Both the position numbers and the translations under genes were made by a program. From contig NZ_BMXW01000001.1 in assembly GCF_014651955.1 (NCBI RefSeq), forward strand, positions 143,956-207,955: a stretch of 64,000 bases of DNA, in the 5' to 3' direction. The notes beneath the pieces were generated by a model. That model was not told the origin of the DNA, ran no database searches, and was given only the letters and a program-made list of their open reading frames with translations. Below are positions 16,895 to 27,397 of the stretch, piece by piece. The stretch comes from Shewanella fodinae. GTDB taxonomy: Bacteria > Pseudomonadota > Gammaproteobacteria > Enterobacterales > Shewanellaceae. How positions within the stretch are numbered: position 1 is the stretch's first letter; each line of letters begins with the position of its first letter.

Positions 16895-17785
16895 ATGCAA
16901 AACAGATTTATCCGCGGCATAAACCGTTTGCCGCAATCTTTGAGCAGCGTGCTGGTACCTATGCTGGGAGAAGCGTTTGCTGGTCATTTTGATGCGCAGC
17001 AGCTAGCCCATCTACAACACGCCAGCGGTCTGAATGAATCCCAGTTGCTTAATGCTTTGCTTCCCATTGCAGCAGCCATGTCAGTCGCGCCTATCAGTGA
17101 CTTTTATGTGGGAGCAATTGCTAAAGGCCAGAGTGGCGCAGTATACATGGGCGCTAATCTGGAGTTGGCAGGGGAAGCTTTATGCCACTCAGTTCATGCC
17201 GAGCAGAATGCCATCAGCCACGCGTGGTTAAGTGGTGAAACCCAAATCACCGATATTTGGGTCAATGCCAGCCCTTGCGGCCACTGTCGCCAGTTCATGA
17301 ACGAGTTGGTCGCCGGTGCCAGCATTCGCATTCATTTACCGGAACAACAAACTGCGCCATTGGCGCATTACTTACCTTACGGTTTTGGGCCTAAAGACTT
17401 AGGGATCAACTTCCCCCTACTGACCAAACAACAAATAGAATTGGCTTTCGAGAGTAGTGATCCGATGGTGATTGAAGCTTTGGATCATGCCAGCTTGAGT
17501 TATGCGCCCTACAGTCTCAGTCACAGTGCGGTTGTCCTAGAAATGACCGATGGGGTGACTTTTTGCGGTCGTTATGCCGAAAATGCCGCATTTAACCCTT
17601 CCATGATGCCAATGCAGATGGCTCTTGCTAATTTGATCCGCCACAATCGCGATTTTGCCGATATCAAGCGGGCGATGTTGCTGGAATCATCGGCAGGCAA
17701 GCTGTCCTTGGTGGATATGAGTATGGATGCATTACATGCGGTAGCCAATGTTGAACTAGAGCACGTGGTGGTATCACCGCTGTAA
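16895..17785 (+). CDS. cdd: Cytidine deaminase
   Basis: A 296-residue enzyme, the length of the long dimeric E. coli Cdd. It deaminates cytidine and deoxycytidine to uridine for pyrimidine salvage. The zinc site is [19 protein letters not shown] and, 20 residues later, [12 protein letters not shown], giving the His/Glu/Cys/Cys catalytic set. A second, catalytically dead deaminase-like half follows ([20 protein letters not shown]). AGGAAAGA precedes the ATG. It follows sbcB by 39 bases, probably in one transcript. Confidence 0.97.
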   Translation: MQNRFIRGINRLPQSLSSVLVPMLGEAFAGHFDAQQLAHLQHASGLNESQLLNALLPIAAAMSVAPISDFYVGAIAKGQSGAVYMGANLELAGEALCHSVHAEQNAISHAWLSGETQITDIWVNASPCGHCRQFMNELVAGASIRIHLPEQQTAPLAHYLPYGFGPKDLGINFPLLTKQQIELAFESSDPMVIEALDHASLSYAPYSLSHSAVVLEMTDGVTFCGRYAENAAFNPSMMPMQMALANLIRHNRDFADIKRAMLLESSAGKLSLVDMSMDALHAVANVELEHVVVSPL

Positions 17786-17792
17786 ATACAAA

Positions 17793-17814
17793 TGGGCTAC
17801 AGTAACGTAGCCCA
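17793..17814. terminator. Hairpin between convergent cdd and oxidoreductase
   Basis: TGGGCTAC, six-base loop, GTAGCCCA make a perfect 8-bp stem. On the minus strand it is followed by TTTGTATTT. It lies between two genes that converge, so it likely terminates the leftward transcript and perhaps cdd too. Confidence 0.6.
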
Positions 17815-17844
17815 GTGTCATCCCAATTAGGTTACAGTAACCAT

Positions 17845-18723
17845 TTATTTATCTTGGCATTTCTGCAAACGAGCCATCAAGCTAGAAGTATCCCAGCGGC
17901 TACCGCCCATGGCCTGTACTTCTGCGTAAAACTGATCAACTAGAGCCGTCAGTGGCAGCGTCGAACCGTTGCGACGAGCCTCATTAAGGGCAATGCCAAG
18001 ATCTTTACGCATCCAATCAACCGCAAAACCAAAGTCATACTCACCTTTGAGCATGGTTTTGTAGCGGTTCTCCATTTGCCAACTTTGAGCAGCGCCTTTA
18101 CTGATCACCTCAACCACTTTCTCACCATCCAGCCCCGCATTCTTGGCAAAGCTCAACGCCTCAGCCAAACCTTGCACGACTCCAGCGATACAGATTTGGT
18201 TTACCATTTTAGCTAACTGCCCCGAACCAGTATCGCCGAGCAACTCTGCACTGCGAGCGTATGCGGTCATCACAGGTTTCACTGCGGCAAAAACGTTAGC
18301 ATCACCACCAACCATCACCGTTAGCACACCTTTCTCTGCACCAGCCTGCCCACCAGAAACCGGTGCATCCAGAAACGCGATACCTTTTGCCGCCAACAAT
18401 GCTGCCAACTCCCGAGCAACATCGGCTGATGCAGTGGTATGATCAACAAACACCGCACCAGCAGCCATGCCGTGAATCGCCCCATCTTCACCGGCAACGA
18501 CCTGCCGTAAATCATCGTCATTACCCACACAGGCAAAGACAATATCTTGCCCTTCTGCCGCTGCTTTTGGTGTTGCACAACAACGTCCGCCATATTCACT
18601 CACCCAAGCCTGAGCCTTAGTCATTGTTCTGTTGTAAACAGTGACCTCATGTCCATGCTTGAGCAGATGACCCGCCATGGGATATCCCATAACGCCCATA
18701 CCTAAAAATGCAACCTTGGCCAT
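17845..18723 (-). CDS. 3-hydroxyisobutyrate dehydrogenase family NAD(P) oxidoreductase
   Basis: A 292-residue beta-hydroxyacid dehydrogenase. The Rossmann motif is VAFLGMGVMGYPMAGHL. The family substrate signature is FLDAPVSGGQAGAEKG, and the catalytic lysine lies in GQLAKMVNQICIAG. Substrate is uncertain: members reduce tartronate semialdehyde, succinic semialdehyde or glyoxylate, or oxidise 3-hydroxyisobutyrate. No valine-catabolism genes are adjacent, so an aldehyde-reducing role is the better guess. GGAAG precedes the ATG. Confidence 0.88.
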   Translation of the reverse strand: MAKVAFLGMGVMGYPMAGHLLKHGHEVTVYNRTMTKAQAWVSEYGGRCCATPKAAAEGQDIVFACVGNDDDLRQVVAGEDGAIHGMAAGAVFVDHTTASADVARELAALLAAKGIAFLDAPVSGGQAGAEKGVLTVMVGGDANVFAAVKPVMTAYARSAELLGDTGSGQLAKMVNQICIAGVVQGLAEALSFAKNAGLDGEKVVEVISKGAAQSWQMENRYKTMLKGEYDFGFAVDWMRKDLGIALNEARRNGSTLPLTALVDQFYAEVQAMGGSRWDTSSLMARLQKCQDK

Positions 18724-18857
18724 TAGACTTCCTTAACTAAATGAATGATAAGCAATAAATGGACAATAACAGGCTTATTGTCCGAAATGAGTTTTTTAGT
18801 GACTGACTGGCATTGTGCCATGGTCATCTAAGTAGTTAAAGGCACAGGTCCACAGAT

Positions 18858-19337
18858 TCAGGGGTGGATATGCGCTTCCATCTCCGCACCAATCTTTTTA
18901 CGCATCTCCATCAGTTTCATCGCAGAATCGCGTAATTCAATATCCCGCTGTGTTACTGGCACCCATTCAGGAACAGGCGTCGGCTGTCCATCCTCATCGA
19001 CGGCAACCATGATAACGATACAATGCGTGGTGGTCTCACGCTGGCAGAATTTGGGATCACAGGCTTTGACTTCCAAACCAATATGCATCGAGGTGCGACC
19101 GGTATAAATGACCTTAGCGCAGACTTCGACCATGTTGCCCACCAGAATTGGCCGCACAAAACGAATACCGCCCGCATAAGCCGTAATACAGTATTTACCG
19201 CTCCACCCGGCGGCACAGGCATAAGCGGCAAGGTCAATCCACTTCATCACGGCCCCACCGTGCACCTTTCCACCAAAATTCACATCTGTTGGCTCTGCCA
19301 GAAATCGCAGGGTAATCTCTCTATCTAAACCCGCCAT
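18858..19337 (-). CDS. Acyl-CoA thioesterase, hotdog fold (YciA-like)
   Basis: A 159-residue protein starting MAGLDREITLRFLAEPTDVN at 19337, where GAGAGG sits at proper distance; the frame is open further upstream but without support. The hotdog core is VNFGGKVHGGAVMKWIDLAA with the acidic active-site residue in the following helix. TGRTSMHIGLEVKA and CIVIMVAVDEDGQP complete the fold. It hydrolyses acyl-CoA esters. Location next to the fatty acid cluster fits but it is separated by a terminator. Confidence 0.87.
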   Translation of the reverse strand: MAGLDREITLRFLAEPTDVNFGGKVHGGAVMKWIDLAAYACAAGWSGKYCITAYAGGIRFVRPILVGNMVEVCAKVIYTGRTSMHIGLEVKACDPKFCQRETTTHCIVIMVAVDEDGQPTPVPEWVPVTQRDIELRDSAMKLMEMRKKIGAEMEAHIHP

Positions 19338-19474
19338 TATGATCCTCTCACGGTTATCACAGCTTCCGATTAACATCTGCAACTGAGTGTATTCGAAAAA
19401 TACATTTTAGAAAATTGTTAGCGCCAACAAGCTGGTTTATTGCATTAGCAAACATCAAATTAATAAGAATGTGA

Positions 19475-19499
19475 TAAAAAAAGCGCCACTCAGGCGCTT
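19475..19499 (-). terminator. Rho-independent terminator after fabF
   Basis: On the minus strand AAGCGCC, loop TGAGT, GGCGCTT is followed by a run of six or more T. It ends the fatty acid transcript 15 bases after the fabF stop. Confidence 0.88.
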
Positions 19500-19513
19500 C
19501 CTTTCAAAACTTA

Positions 19514-20752
19514 TCATATTCGTTTCAGTAGCAACGAGCCGTTGGTACCACCGAAACCAAAAGAGTTACACAACGCATATTCCAATTTCGTTTGGCGCGC
19601 TGTGTGCGGTACAAAGTCTAAATCACAACCTTCATCTGGGTTATCCAGATTGATGGTGGGTGGCACAACTTGATCTTTGAGCGCTAACGCAGTGAAAATC
19701 GCTTCTACTGCACCCGCAGCACCGAGCAAATGGCCCGTCATTGACTTGGTAGAACTGACCATAACATTGTAGGCCGACGCGCCAAATACCGACTTAACCG
19801 CCGCAGCCTCGGCCTTATCACCCGCAGGCGTCGAAGTACCGTGAGCATTGATATAGCCGATCACATCTAGAGCAACACCCGCATCTTTAATGGCATTGAC
19901 CATTGCCAGCGCCGCCCCTGCACCATCAGCTGGAGGAGAAGTCATGTGGAACGCATCACCACTCATACCAAAACCATTGATTTCCGCGTATATTTTTGCG
20001 CCTCGAGCCTTAGCATGTTCATACTCTTCCAGCACCATAATGCCAGCACCATCGCCAATGACAAAGCCATCGCGGTCTTTATCCCAAGGACGACTAGCCG
20101 CTGTAGGATCATCATTCCGAGTAGAGAGTGCTTTAGCTGCCGAAAAACCACCGACTCCCAGAGGACTCGTCACATCTTCAGCCCCGCCAGCCACCATCAC
20201 ATCAGCATCACCGTAAGCAATGGTACGTGCCGCAAAACCAATATTGTGCACTCCCGTAGTACAGGCCGTAGTGATGGCAAAATTAGGTCCGGTCATACCG
20301 TATCGAATGGACAGATGACCCGCAATCATGTTGATGATGGTACTGGGCACAAAAAATGGTGAGATCTTTCGCGGACCACCTTCCATCAAGGCAGTGTGGT
20401 TCTGTTCAATGAGCCACATCCCGCCCATACCAGCACCAATCGCCGTACCGACACGGGTTGGATCTTCTTTTTCCATATCCAAACCAGCATCTTCAACCGC
20501 CTGGATACCGGCAGCCATGCCATACTGTATGAACAGATCCATCTTACGGGCGTCTTTTTTGGAGACATACTGTTCGACATCAAAATCTTTGACGGAACCA
20601 CTGATGCGGGTTGCAAATGCGCTTGCATCGAACTTGGTGATGGGGGCGATGCCGCTTTTTCCGGCCAGCAATGCCTGCCAACTGCTTTCTACAGTATTAC
20701 CCACAGGTGTAACCAGCCCTAGGCCGGTAATGACGACTCGACGTTTTGTCAC
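19514..20752 (-). CDS. fabF: 3-oxoacyl-ACP synthase II
   Basis: A 412-residue condensing enzyme that elongates acyl-ACP with malonyl-ACP, including the temperature-regulated 16:1 to 18:1 step. The catalytic set is Cys in [11 protein letters not shown], His in [11 protein letters not shown] and His in [16 protein letters not shown] choose GTG 20752 ([12 protein letters not shown]), eight bases from AAAGAAAGG. A GTG at 20761 gives three more residues but too little spacing. It follows acpP after a 167-base gap containing a terminator, so it may also have its own promoter. Confidence 0.96.
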   Translation of the reverse strand: MTKRRVVITGLGLVTPVGNTVESSWQALLAGKSGIAPITKFDASAFATRISGSVKDFDVEQYVSKKDARKMDLFIQYGMAAGIQAVEDAGLDMEKEDPTRVGTAIGAGMGGMWLIEQNHTALMEGGPRKISPFFVPSTIINMIAGHLSIRYGMTGPNFAITTACTTGVHNIGFAARTIAYGDADVMVAGGAEDVTSPLGVGGFSAAKALSTRNDDPTAASRPWDKDRDGFVIGDGAGIMVLEEYEHAKARGAKIYAEINGFGMSGDAFHMTSPPADGAGAALAMVNAIKDAGVALDVIGYINAHGTSTPAGDKAEAAAVKSVFGASAYNVMVSSTKSMTGHLLGAAGAVEAIFTALALKDQVVPPTINLDNPDEGCDLDFVPHTARQTKLEYALCNSFGFGGTNGSLLLKRI

Positions 20753-20871
20753 GGTAGTCACCTTTCTTTAGTGAACGAATTGGAGAAAGAGGTGTAATTT
20801 TACCCCTTAGAACCGGGTTTTACAGAAAAAGCCCTGTTTTGTCATAGGACAAGTTCACGGGATAAAGCTAT

Positions 20872-20902
20872 AAACAAAAACAGGCGGCATATTAGCCGCC
20901 TG
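20872..20902 (-). terminator. Terminator between acpP and fabF
   Basis: On the minus strand CAGGCGGC, loop TAATAT, GCCGCCTG is followed by TTTTTGTTT. It sits just after the acpP stop. It would make acpP, needed in large amounts, a partly separate message, with fabF reached by read-through or its own promoter. Confidence 0.85.
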
Positions 20903-20919
20903 TTTTCAGGAATTCAGTA

Positions 20920-21153
20920 TTACTGATTCTTGGAAACGTAATCAATCGCTGCCTGAACAGTGGTGATTTTCTCAGCTTCCTCATCAGGAATTTCGGTATC
21001 AAACTCTTCTTCCAGAGCCATAACCAATTCGACGGTGTCCAGAGAATCTGCACCGAGATCGTCAACAAAAGAAGCTGCTGGCTTAACGTCTTCTTCTTTA
21101 ACGCCCAGTTGCTCTACAATGATTTTCTTTACACGTTCTTCGATGTTGCTCAT
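20920..21153 (-). CDS. acpP: Acyl carrier protein
   Basis: A 77-residue very acidic protein carrying fatty acid intermediates. The phosphopantetheine serine is in [20 protein letters not shown]. Length and sequence are close to E. coli AcpP. AGGAAAG lies before the ATG. It is separated from fabG by 161 bases, which leaves room for its own promoter as in other bacteria. Confidence 0.98.
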   Translation of the reverse strand: MSNIEERVKKIIVEQLGVKEEDVKPAASFVDDLGADSLDTVELVMALEEEFDTEIPDEEAEKITTVQAAIDYVSKNQ

Positions 21154-21314
21154 TAGTTTTCTTTCCTATTCAAATTACGCACTTGCGTAAGATTGCGAGT
21201 AGTTTATTAGATTTGACCAACATTGCAAGCCCCGTTTTCGTGGTCTAACCACGATTTAAGGCCCCAATTACTGCAGATCACCACCCAATTTGCGACAGTT
21301 CCTTGCAATCGCCA

Positions 21315-22061
21315 TTAAACCATATACATCCCGCCATTTACATGCAAGGTTTCCCCAGTAATGTAAGCAGCAGCATCAGAGGCCAAGAATAATACGGCAT
21401 TGGCAATTTCTTGGGCCTGCCCCAAACGCTCCATCGGAACTTGGGACATGATGGCTTTTTGCTGTTCTTCTGTCAGTTCATCCGTCATGTCAGTCTGGAT
21501 AAAACCAGGAGCAATAGCATTAACGGTAATTTGACGGGACGCAACCTCTTTCGCAAGAGATTTGGTAAACCCGATCAAACCGGCTTTCGCTGCAGCGTAA
21601 TTTACCTGACCAGCGTTACCCATTGTCCCAACCACAGAACCAATACTGATAATGCGCCCATGGCGTTTTTTCATCATTGCCCGCAAAACAGGCTTAGATA
21701 ACCGGAAAAGTGATGTCAGGTTGGTATCAATAATAGACTGCCACTCTTCATCTTTCATCCGCATCAACAAGTTGTCGCGAGTGATACCGGCGTTGTTCAC
21801 CAGAATATCAATATCACCCACTTTTTCTTTGATCGATGCAAATAAATCTTCAATAGATTGCGGATCTGTGACATTCAGCACTAATCCAAAGCCACTATCG
21901 CCAAGATAAGCACTAATAGCTGCCGCGCCACCCTCACTGGTGGCAGTGCCGATGACAGTGGCACCAGCTTGCGCCAATGTTGTGGCTATCGCCTTGCCGA
22001 TACCGCGACTAGCACCGGTAACCAATGCGACTTTTCCAGATAAATCAATGGCAATACTCAT
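21315..22061 (-). CDS. fabG: 3-oxoacyl-ACP reductase
   Basis: A 248-residue short-chain dehydrogenase that reduces beta-ketoacyl-ACP with NADPH. The cofactor motif is VTGASRGIGKAIA, NNAG follows in ILVNNAGITRDNLL, and the active site is S in ISIGSVVGT plus YAAAKAG. The C-terminus HVNGGMYMV is typical of FabG. AAGGAG precedes the ATG. It sits 10 bases after fabD in one transcript. Confidence 0.97.
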   Translation of the reverse strand: MSIAIDLSGKVALVTGASRGIGKAIATTLAQAGATVIGTATSEGGAAAISAYLGDSGFGLVLNVTDPQSIEDLFASIKEKVGDIDILVNNAGITRDNLLMRMKDEEWQSIIDTNLTSLFRLSKPVLRAMMKKRHGRIISIGSVVGTMGNAGQVNYAAAKAGLIGFTKSLAKEVASRQITVNAIAPGFIQTDMTDELTEEQQKAIMSQVPMERLGQAQEIANAVLFLASDAAAYITGETLHVNGGMYMV

Positions 22062-22071
22062 GAACGACTCC

Positions 22072-22998
22072 TTATTCCGTCAGGGCGGCAATTGACGCTG
22101 CAGTATTAACCGCCTGCGCTGCCAATGACTTATTGATACGCTTGGTAAGACCCGTCAACACTTTTCCCGGTCCCATTTCCACCAGTTCAGAAATACCGTC
22201 AGCCGCCATTTTCTCAACCGTTTCAGTCCAGCGTACCGGATTATACAATTGGCGAACCAAGGCATCTTTGATGGCACTGGCATCGTGTGGACAAGCCACA
22301 TCAACGTTATTGATGACCTTAACGGTGGGTAGCGAAAAGGTCACGTTGGCTAGTGCGTCAGCGAGTTTCTCGGCCGCAGGTTTCATTAGTGCACAATGAG
22401 ACGGCACACTCACGGGCAAAGCAACTGCCATTTTAGCCCCTGCTTCTTTACAAGCTGCAGCGGCACGTTCAACAGCTGCCTTTTCACCTGCAATCACCAC
22501 TTGACCAGGGCTATTAAAGTTGACCGGACTGACCACGGCACCTTGTGCACAATCAGCACAAATACTGGCGATGGAATCATTAGCTAAACCAATGATGGCA
22601 TACATGGCACCAGTTCCGGCAGGCACCGCCTGTTGCATTAATTGGCCGCGTAACTCTACCAGTTTTACCGCATCCTTAAACGGGATGACACCAGCACAAA
22701 CCAGTGCAGAATATTCACCAAGACTGTGGCCCGCCATCACTTGTGGCAGCGCTTTACCACTCGCCAGATAGACACGATACAACGCCACGGAAGCGGTCAG
22801 CAGTGCTGGCTGAGTTTTATCAGTCTCGTTCAGTGTTTCAGCTGGACCTTGCTGTACCAGCTGCCATAAATCATAACCCAGCACTTCGCTGGCTTCGGCA
22901 AAGGTGTCTGCCACTACTGGGTATTGCTCTGGCAAATCGGCCAGCATTCCCACGGTTTGAGAACCTTGACCGGGGAAAACAAAGGCAACGCTGTTCAT
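22072..22998 (-). CDS. fabD: Malonyl-CoA:ACP transacylase
   Basis: A 308-residue enzyme that loads malonate onto ACP. It starts MNSVAFVFPGQGSQTVGML. The nucleophile is in VMAGHSLGEYSALVCAG, the arginine in LVELRGQLMQ, and the histidine in VSVPSHCALM. Standard length. Between fabH and fabG in the usual order. Confidence 0.97.
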   Translation of the reverse strand: MNSVAFVFPGQGSQTVGMLADLPEQYPVVADTFAEASEVLGYDLWQLVQQGPAETLNETDKTQPALLTASVALYRVYLASGKALPQVMAGHSLGEYSALVCAGVIPFKDAVKLVELRGQLMQQAVPAGTGAMYAIIGLANDSIASICADCAQGAVVSPVNFNSPGQVVIAGEKAAVERAAAACKEAGAKMAVALPVSVPSHCALMKPAAEKLADALANVTFSLPTVKVINNVDVACPHDASAIKDALVRQLYNPVRWTETVEKMAADGISELVEMGPGKVLTGLTKRINKSLAAQAVNTAASIAALTE

Positions 22999-23090
22999 AT
23001 TTATTGACCTTTTGAATTGAAAACAGGTTGATTATAGATGGCAACCGCCAATGTAAGCAGATTGCCCTATTGCGGTATTGATACCTGCAA

Positions 23091-24050
23091 CTAAAAACGG
23101 ATCAGCGCACTGCCCCATGCGAAACCGGCACCGAAGGCTTCCAACAGCAACAACTGACCAGGTTGAATACGGCCATCCCGCACCGCCTCATCCAAGGCTA
23201 TAGGCACCGAAGCTGCAGAAGTATTGCCGTGTTTGTTAAGGGTTATCACTACTTTATCCATCGCCATATCTAACTTACGGGCAGTAGCGGTAATGATGCG
23301 CAGGTTAGCCTGATGCGGCACTAACCAGTCAATTTCTGATTTATCGACGTTGTTAAGACGTAAGGTCTCGGTCACGACATGCGATAACTGAGTCACAGCC
23401 ACTTTAAATACATCGTTGCCTTTCATGGTCATAAAGCCAACAGCTTCCGACGATTCACCGGCACGAGGAGGAAATGAGCATTTAAGCAAATCGCCCTGAC
23501 TACCATCAGCAAACAAATGCGTAGCAATCACCCCCGGTTGCTCGCTGGCACCAACCACCACTGCTCCAGCGCCATCACCAAACAGGATAATCGTACTACG
23601 ATCTTCCGGTTGACATAAGCGTGATAGCACGTCTGAGCCAATGACCAACACCTTGCGTGCAGTACCGGCTTTGATGAATTGATCAGCAATCGATAAAGCG
23701 TAGATAAAACCAGAGCAAGCAGCGGCAACGTCAAAAGCCGGCACCGGCGCTATACCCAGCATGGCCTGAATTTCACAGGCGGCAGCAGGAAAAGCATTAG
23801 AGGCACTGGTAGTGCCACAAATAATCAAATCGATTTCACTGGCGTCAATACCAGCCATGTCAATGGCCATGACCGCAGCGTTATAGCCCATGGTCGCCAC
23901 GGTTTCGTCACCGGCAGCTATACGGCGCTCTGAAATACCTGTGCGTTCAACAATCCACTGGTCACTGGTTTCCACCATTTTTTCCAGATCTTGATTGCTA
24001 CGCACCTGCGCCGGCAGATAACTGCCAGTCCCAAGAATTTTTGTATGCAT
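23091..24050 (-). CDS. fabH: 3-oxoacyl-ACP synthase III
   Basis: A 319-residue initiating condensing enzyme using acetyl-CoA and malonyl-ACP. Catalytic Cys in [14 protein letters not shown], His in [11 protein letters not shown], Asn in [13 protein letters not shown]. The start at 24050 lacks a good ribosome site; it is 8 bases from the plsX stop, so coupling is likely. Standard length. Confidence 0.97.
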   Translation of the reverse strand: MHTKILGTGSYLPAQVRSNQDLEKMVETSDQWIVERTGISERRIAAGDETVATMGYNAAVMAIDMAGIDASEIDLIICGTTSASNAFPAAACEIQAMLGIAPVPAFDVAAACSGFIYALSIADQFIKAGTARKVLVIGSDVLSRLCQPEDRSTIILFGDGAGAVVVGASEQPGVIATHLFADGSQGDLLKCSFPPRAGESSEAVGFMTMKGNDVFKVAVTQLSHVVTETLRLNNVDKSEIDWLVPHQANLRIITATARKLDMAMDKVVITLNKHGNTSAASVPIALDEAVRDGRIQPGQLLLLEAFGAGFAWGSALIRF

Positions 24051-24058
24051 AGGAGAAA

Positions 24059-25087
24059 TCAGCTATTGATGTCTAAAAGTATCGACTCGAGACGTTGTTC
24101 AATCATCTCAGGGAGTCGACGCGTAGCTTCGGTTACTGCCAGGCAAATCGCTTGAAGAAAGGCTGTTTCATCCGCATTGCCATGGCTCTTAACCACTATT
24201 CCGCGTAATCCTATCAGACTTGCACCATTATAGTGGTCGGGGTTCATTTGGCGTAGCACCGATTGGATACTTGGTGCCAACATTTTGGCCAGCAGTCGAA
24301 CGAAAAACCCTTGAGTCAACCCCTGCCTCAGTTGATGCAATAGCAAACGGGCAATACCTTCTGACGTTTTTAGGGTGATATTTCCCACGAAACCATCACA
24401 AACAATGACATCAACATTGCCACAGTAGATTTCATTGCCTTCAATAAAACCTTGGTAATTGATTTGTGGTGTATGCGTCAGCAATTGCGCTGTCTGTTGT
24501 ACCTGGCCATTACCTTTTATTTCTTCACTGCCCACATTGAGCAAGGCAACAGAGGGATGCTGCTTTTTGGTCACAGCCTCACACAATACAGACCCCATTA
24601 CCGCAAACTGAAACAAGGTTTCGGCATCACAGGAAACATTGGCACCCAGATCAAGCAGATAAACGGGCTGATGATTAATGGTCGGTAAACAACTAACTAA
24701 CGCGGGACGATCGATTCCAGGCAAGGTTTTTAGCACCACTTTTGCCATGGCCATCAATGCCCCAGTATTACCAGCGCTGACACAGGCATCCGCTTGATGC
24801 TCTTTGACTAAGTCAAGCGCATAGCGCATCGAACTCTGCTTACGACAACGCAAAGCAAACGCTGGCTTATCCCCCATTTCCACTTCTTCTGGTGCATGGC
24901 GGATATCAATTCTTGATGTGATGCTTGTCTCGACTTGAGACAACAAGGGGGTTATCTGGTTTTCATCGCCAACCAGAATCAACTTGAGATGTGGATATAT
25001 TCTAAGTGCCTGCACAGCTGCAGGCACCGTGATACGGGGGCCATGATCGCCACCCATCGCATCCAACGCAAGCGTCAGATCTGTCAT
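24059..25087 (-). CDS. plsX: Phosphate acyltransferase PlsX
   Basis: A 342-residue protein that makes acyl-phosphate from acyl-ACP for phospholipid synthesis. It begins [20 protein letters not shown] and has [15 protein letters not shown] and ILVGDENQI blocks of the family. It lies between rpmF and fabH, the conserved gammaproteobacterial order. Confidence 0.95.
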   Translation of the reverse strand: MTDLTLALDAMGGDHGPRITVPAAVQALRIYPHLKLILVGDENQITPLLSQVETSITSRIDIRHAPEEVEMGDKPAFALRCRKQSSMRYALDLVKEHQADACVSAGNTGALMAMAKVVLKTLPGIDRPALVSCLPTINHQPVYLLDLGANVSCDAETLFQFAVMGSVLCEAVTKKQHPSVALLNVGSEEIKGNGQVQQTAQLLTHTPQINYQGFIEGNEIYCGNVDVIVCDGFVGNITLKTSEGIARLLLHQLRQGLTQGFFVRLLAKMLAPSIQSVLRQMNPDHYNGASLIGLRGIVVKSHGNADETAFLQAICLAVTEATRRLPEMIEQRLESILLDINS

Positions 25088-25102
25088 AGGACAATCAACA
25101 AA

Positions 25103-25273
25103 TTATTTGTTGATTACCTTTTTGCCACGGTAAAAACCGTCAGCAGTGACATTATGACGAAGATGAACTTCGCCAGTGGTTGCATCTACTGCCAGCTGAG
25201 CAGTGCTCAGAGCGTCATGTGAACGACGCATACCACGTTTTGAACGGGATTTTTTATTCTGTTGAACAGCCAT
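25103..25273 (-). CDS. rpmF: Ribosomal protein L32
   Basis: A 56-residue basic protein, [20 protein letters not shown] at the start and [11 protein letters not shown] at the end, as in other gammaproteobacterial L32. It lacks the four-cysteine zinc site found in some L32, as expected for this group. GGAG precedes the ATG. It sits 15 bases before plsX and 16 after yceD. Confidence 0.97.
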   Translation of the reverse strand: MAVQQNKKSRSKRGMRRSHDALSTAQLAVDATTGEVHLRHNVTADGFYRGKKVINK

Positions 25274-25289
25274 TGATCTGTCTCCTGGA

Positions 25290-25814
25290 TTACTTGCTCT
25301 TCAGTTTTTCTAACACTGCAAATGGATTCGGACGTTCTTGTTGAGCGTCTGCAATCTCGCCAACGGCCATATCGTTGGAACCCGCATGACATGTTGCCAC
25401 ATCATGGGACGGTACCAATGGCACAGCCAGGATTAACTCATCTTCAATCAGTGAATGAAGACGAACTTCGCCAATTTCATCACACTCAATAGGATCGTAC
25501 GTTTCCGGGAGCTCATCGACTTCTGCCTGTGTCCGACACGGACTAAAGCAAAATTCGACCGTAACCTCCGTGGTAAACAGCGTCATGCAACGTTGACATA
25601 ACAGAGTGAGCTCCGTCACAGCCTTCCCTTTCAGGTAGACTATCCCCTGTAAATCTACACCACACTCAAGCGACACTGCCACATCGGAACAGTCGCCGGC
25701 ACATAATTCGTTTAATCTTTTTAACACTTTCCCAGAAACAATCCCCTGATAACTCAGACGACTGCTGGCAGCGCGAATAGGATCAATTGAAACCGGTATT
25801 TTTACTGTTTGCAT
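25290..25814 (-). CDS. yceD: DUF177 protein YceD, linked to 23S rRNA accumulation
   Basis: A 174-residue acidic protein. [20 protein letters not shown] holds the conserved CxxC, and [20 protein letters not shown] is the DUF177 core. E. coli YceD and plant homologs are needed for 23S rRNA levels. The yceD-rpmF-plsX-fab order is the family's usual context. The 283 bases to the divergent maf gene should hold both promoters. Confidence 0.92.
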   Translation of the reverse strand: MQTVKIPVSIDPIRAASSRLSYQGIVSGKVLKRLNELCAGDCSDVAVSLECGVDLQGIVYLKGKAVTELTLLCQRCMTLFTTEVTVEFCFSPCRTQAEVDELPETYDPIECDEIGEVRLHSLIEDELILAVPLVPSHDVATCHAGSNDMAVGEIADAQQERPNPFAVLEKLKSK

Positions 25815-26097
25815 AAGCAGGCGCGCATCTTATAGTTTGGAGCCTACGGAGTCAAAGAAAATATAGTGTTAACGCGAATAAAATACACGCTAACGGGGCT
25901 TGGCTTCCGCTTACTCGAAATTGACGGAGGCAAATTTTACTCAAGCAGCCGCAGCTGTACAAGCAGCACACGCATAAAATAGAAGCAAACAAGGTAAGAA
26001 ACCGCTAAATCTTTACTTGCTAAGCTCGCACAGAAATACCGACAATACCGCCGACGTATTAAGTACCAACACAATATAACTAACGACTGGAGAAAAT

Positions 26098-26706
26098 GTG
26101 TCAACCACTAGCGTAATATCTCCCGCAAGACCATTGGTGTTAGCGTCTACCTCTAGTTTTCGTAAAACACTGTTACAAAAACTGGGACTGGAGTTCATTA
26201 GCTGTGCACCATTAGTCGATGAAACGCCATTAGCAGAGGAATCTGCGCCAATGCTGGTGCAACGTCTCGCGCTGGCTAAAGCAACTGCCGGTGGCAAACT
26301 GCACCCAGGGGCGCTCTGCATAGGTTCTGATCAGGTCGCCGTCATTGACGGGAAAATTATCGGCAAACCACATACAGAGGCGAAAGCCTGCGAGCAATTG
26401 GCACTGGCATCAGGCAAAGCTATCACCTTTTATACCGGGCTGGCGCTATATGATGATCGAACAGGCGATGCCGAAGTGATACTCGATCCCTTTACCGTAC
26501 ACTTTCGCCAATTGACGACACAGCAAATTGCCAACTATGTTAAGCGCGAACAACCCCTATCTTGCGCGGGCAGTTTTATGTGTGAAGGCCTAGGGATAGC
26601 CTTGTTTGAACGCTTACAGGGAGACGATCCCAATAGTTTAATTGGCTTGCCCTTGATTGCCCTCACTCGGTTGCTAGCCAATAAAGGTATAGATGTACTC
26701 GGCTAG
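26098..26706 (+). CDS. yceF: Maf/YceF-type nucleotide pyrophosphatase
   Basis: A 202-residue protein starting with GTG, GGAGAAAA upstream. LVLASTSSFRKTLLQKLG is the Maf N-terminal motif, CIGSDQVAVIDGKIIGKPHT holds the catalytic aspartate, and ITFYTGLALYD follows. Family members hydrolyse non-standard nucleoside triphosphates; the YceF group prefers m7GTP. Location next to yceD and rluC matches E. coli yceF. It converges with the HAD gene only four bases after its stop. Confidence 0.92.
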   Translation: MSTTSVISPARPLVLASTSSFRKTLLQKLGLEFISCAPLVDETPLAEESAPMLVQRLALAKATAGGKLHPGALCIGSDQVAVIDGKIIGKPHTEAKACEQLALASGKAITFYTGLALYDDRTGDAEVILDPFTVHFRQLTTQQIANYVKREQPLSCAGSFMCEGLGIALFERLQGDDPNSLIGLPLIALTRLLANKGIDVLG

Positions 26707-26710
26707 CCGC

Positions 26711-27364
26711 TCAGGCGGTTAACACCGATAACAGTGCTAATGGCTCACTGATAATGGCTTTGGGATTTTGTAACTGCAATTTTTCGCAACTATGGGCGCC
26801 GTAACTAACACCAACCGCAGCCACACCTGCGGCATTTGCCATCTGCAGATCCAATATAGAATCGCCCACCATCAACGCCCGTGATGCTGGCACTCCGGTA
26901 TGGGCCAGCAGTTGCTGCAACATATCCGGATGCGGCTTGCTGTGGGCTTCATCGGCACAGCGGCTGAGGTGAAAAAACTGATCCAATCCTGTCTGTCGCA
27001 AAGAACGATCCAGTCCTGGACGTGATTTACCGGTGGCAACCGCCAATTGGTATTGCTGCTGTTGTAACTGCGTTAATAGTTCCGTGATACCGTGATAAAG
27101 CGGCGTGGCAACATGCGCTTGGCGCTGGTAATTATCTCGGTAACTCTGCTGCATTAACGGATATTCCTGGGAAGGTCTCCCAGGAAATAGCGTCTGCATC
27201 GCTTGCGCCAGTGACATGCCGATAATGTCCCGCTGCGCGGCTTCTGGCGGCTCGATAAACCCCATATCACGAGCCACGTTGCGCAGGCAGGTAAGAATAC
27301 GGCCGATGGAATCCATCAAGGTGCCGTCCCAGTCAAAAATGATCAGATCGTAATGTTTCATCAA
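26711..27364 (-). CDS. HAD-superfamily phosphatase, phosphoglycolate-phosphatase-like
   Basis: A 217-residue HAD-IA hydrolase. Motif I is IIFDWDGTLMDSIG, motif II is VATGKSRPGLD, and motif IV is MVGDSILDLQMANAAG. The cap is helical. It could act on phosphoglycolate, nucleotides or pyrophosphate; the sequence does not settle this. It is probably co-transcribed with rluC, 33 bases upstream. Confidence 0.88.
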   Translation of the reverse strand: MMKHYDLIIFDWDGTLMDSIGRILTCLRNVARDMGFIEPPEAAQRDIIGMSLAQAMQTLFPGRPSQEYPLMQQSYRDNYQRQAHVATPLYHGITELLTQLQQQQYQLAVATGKSRPGLDRSLRQTGLDQFFHLSRCADEAHSKPHPDMLQQLLAHTGVPASRALMVGDSILDLQMANAAGVAAVGVSYGAHSCEKLQLQNPKAIISEPLALLSVLTA

Positions 27365-27397
27365 TACCGCTCAAAAATCGCTAAAACGCACCACTGG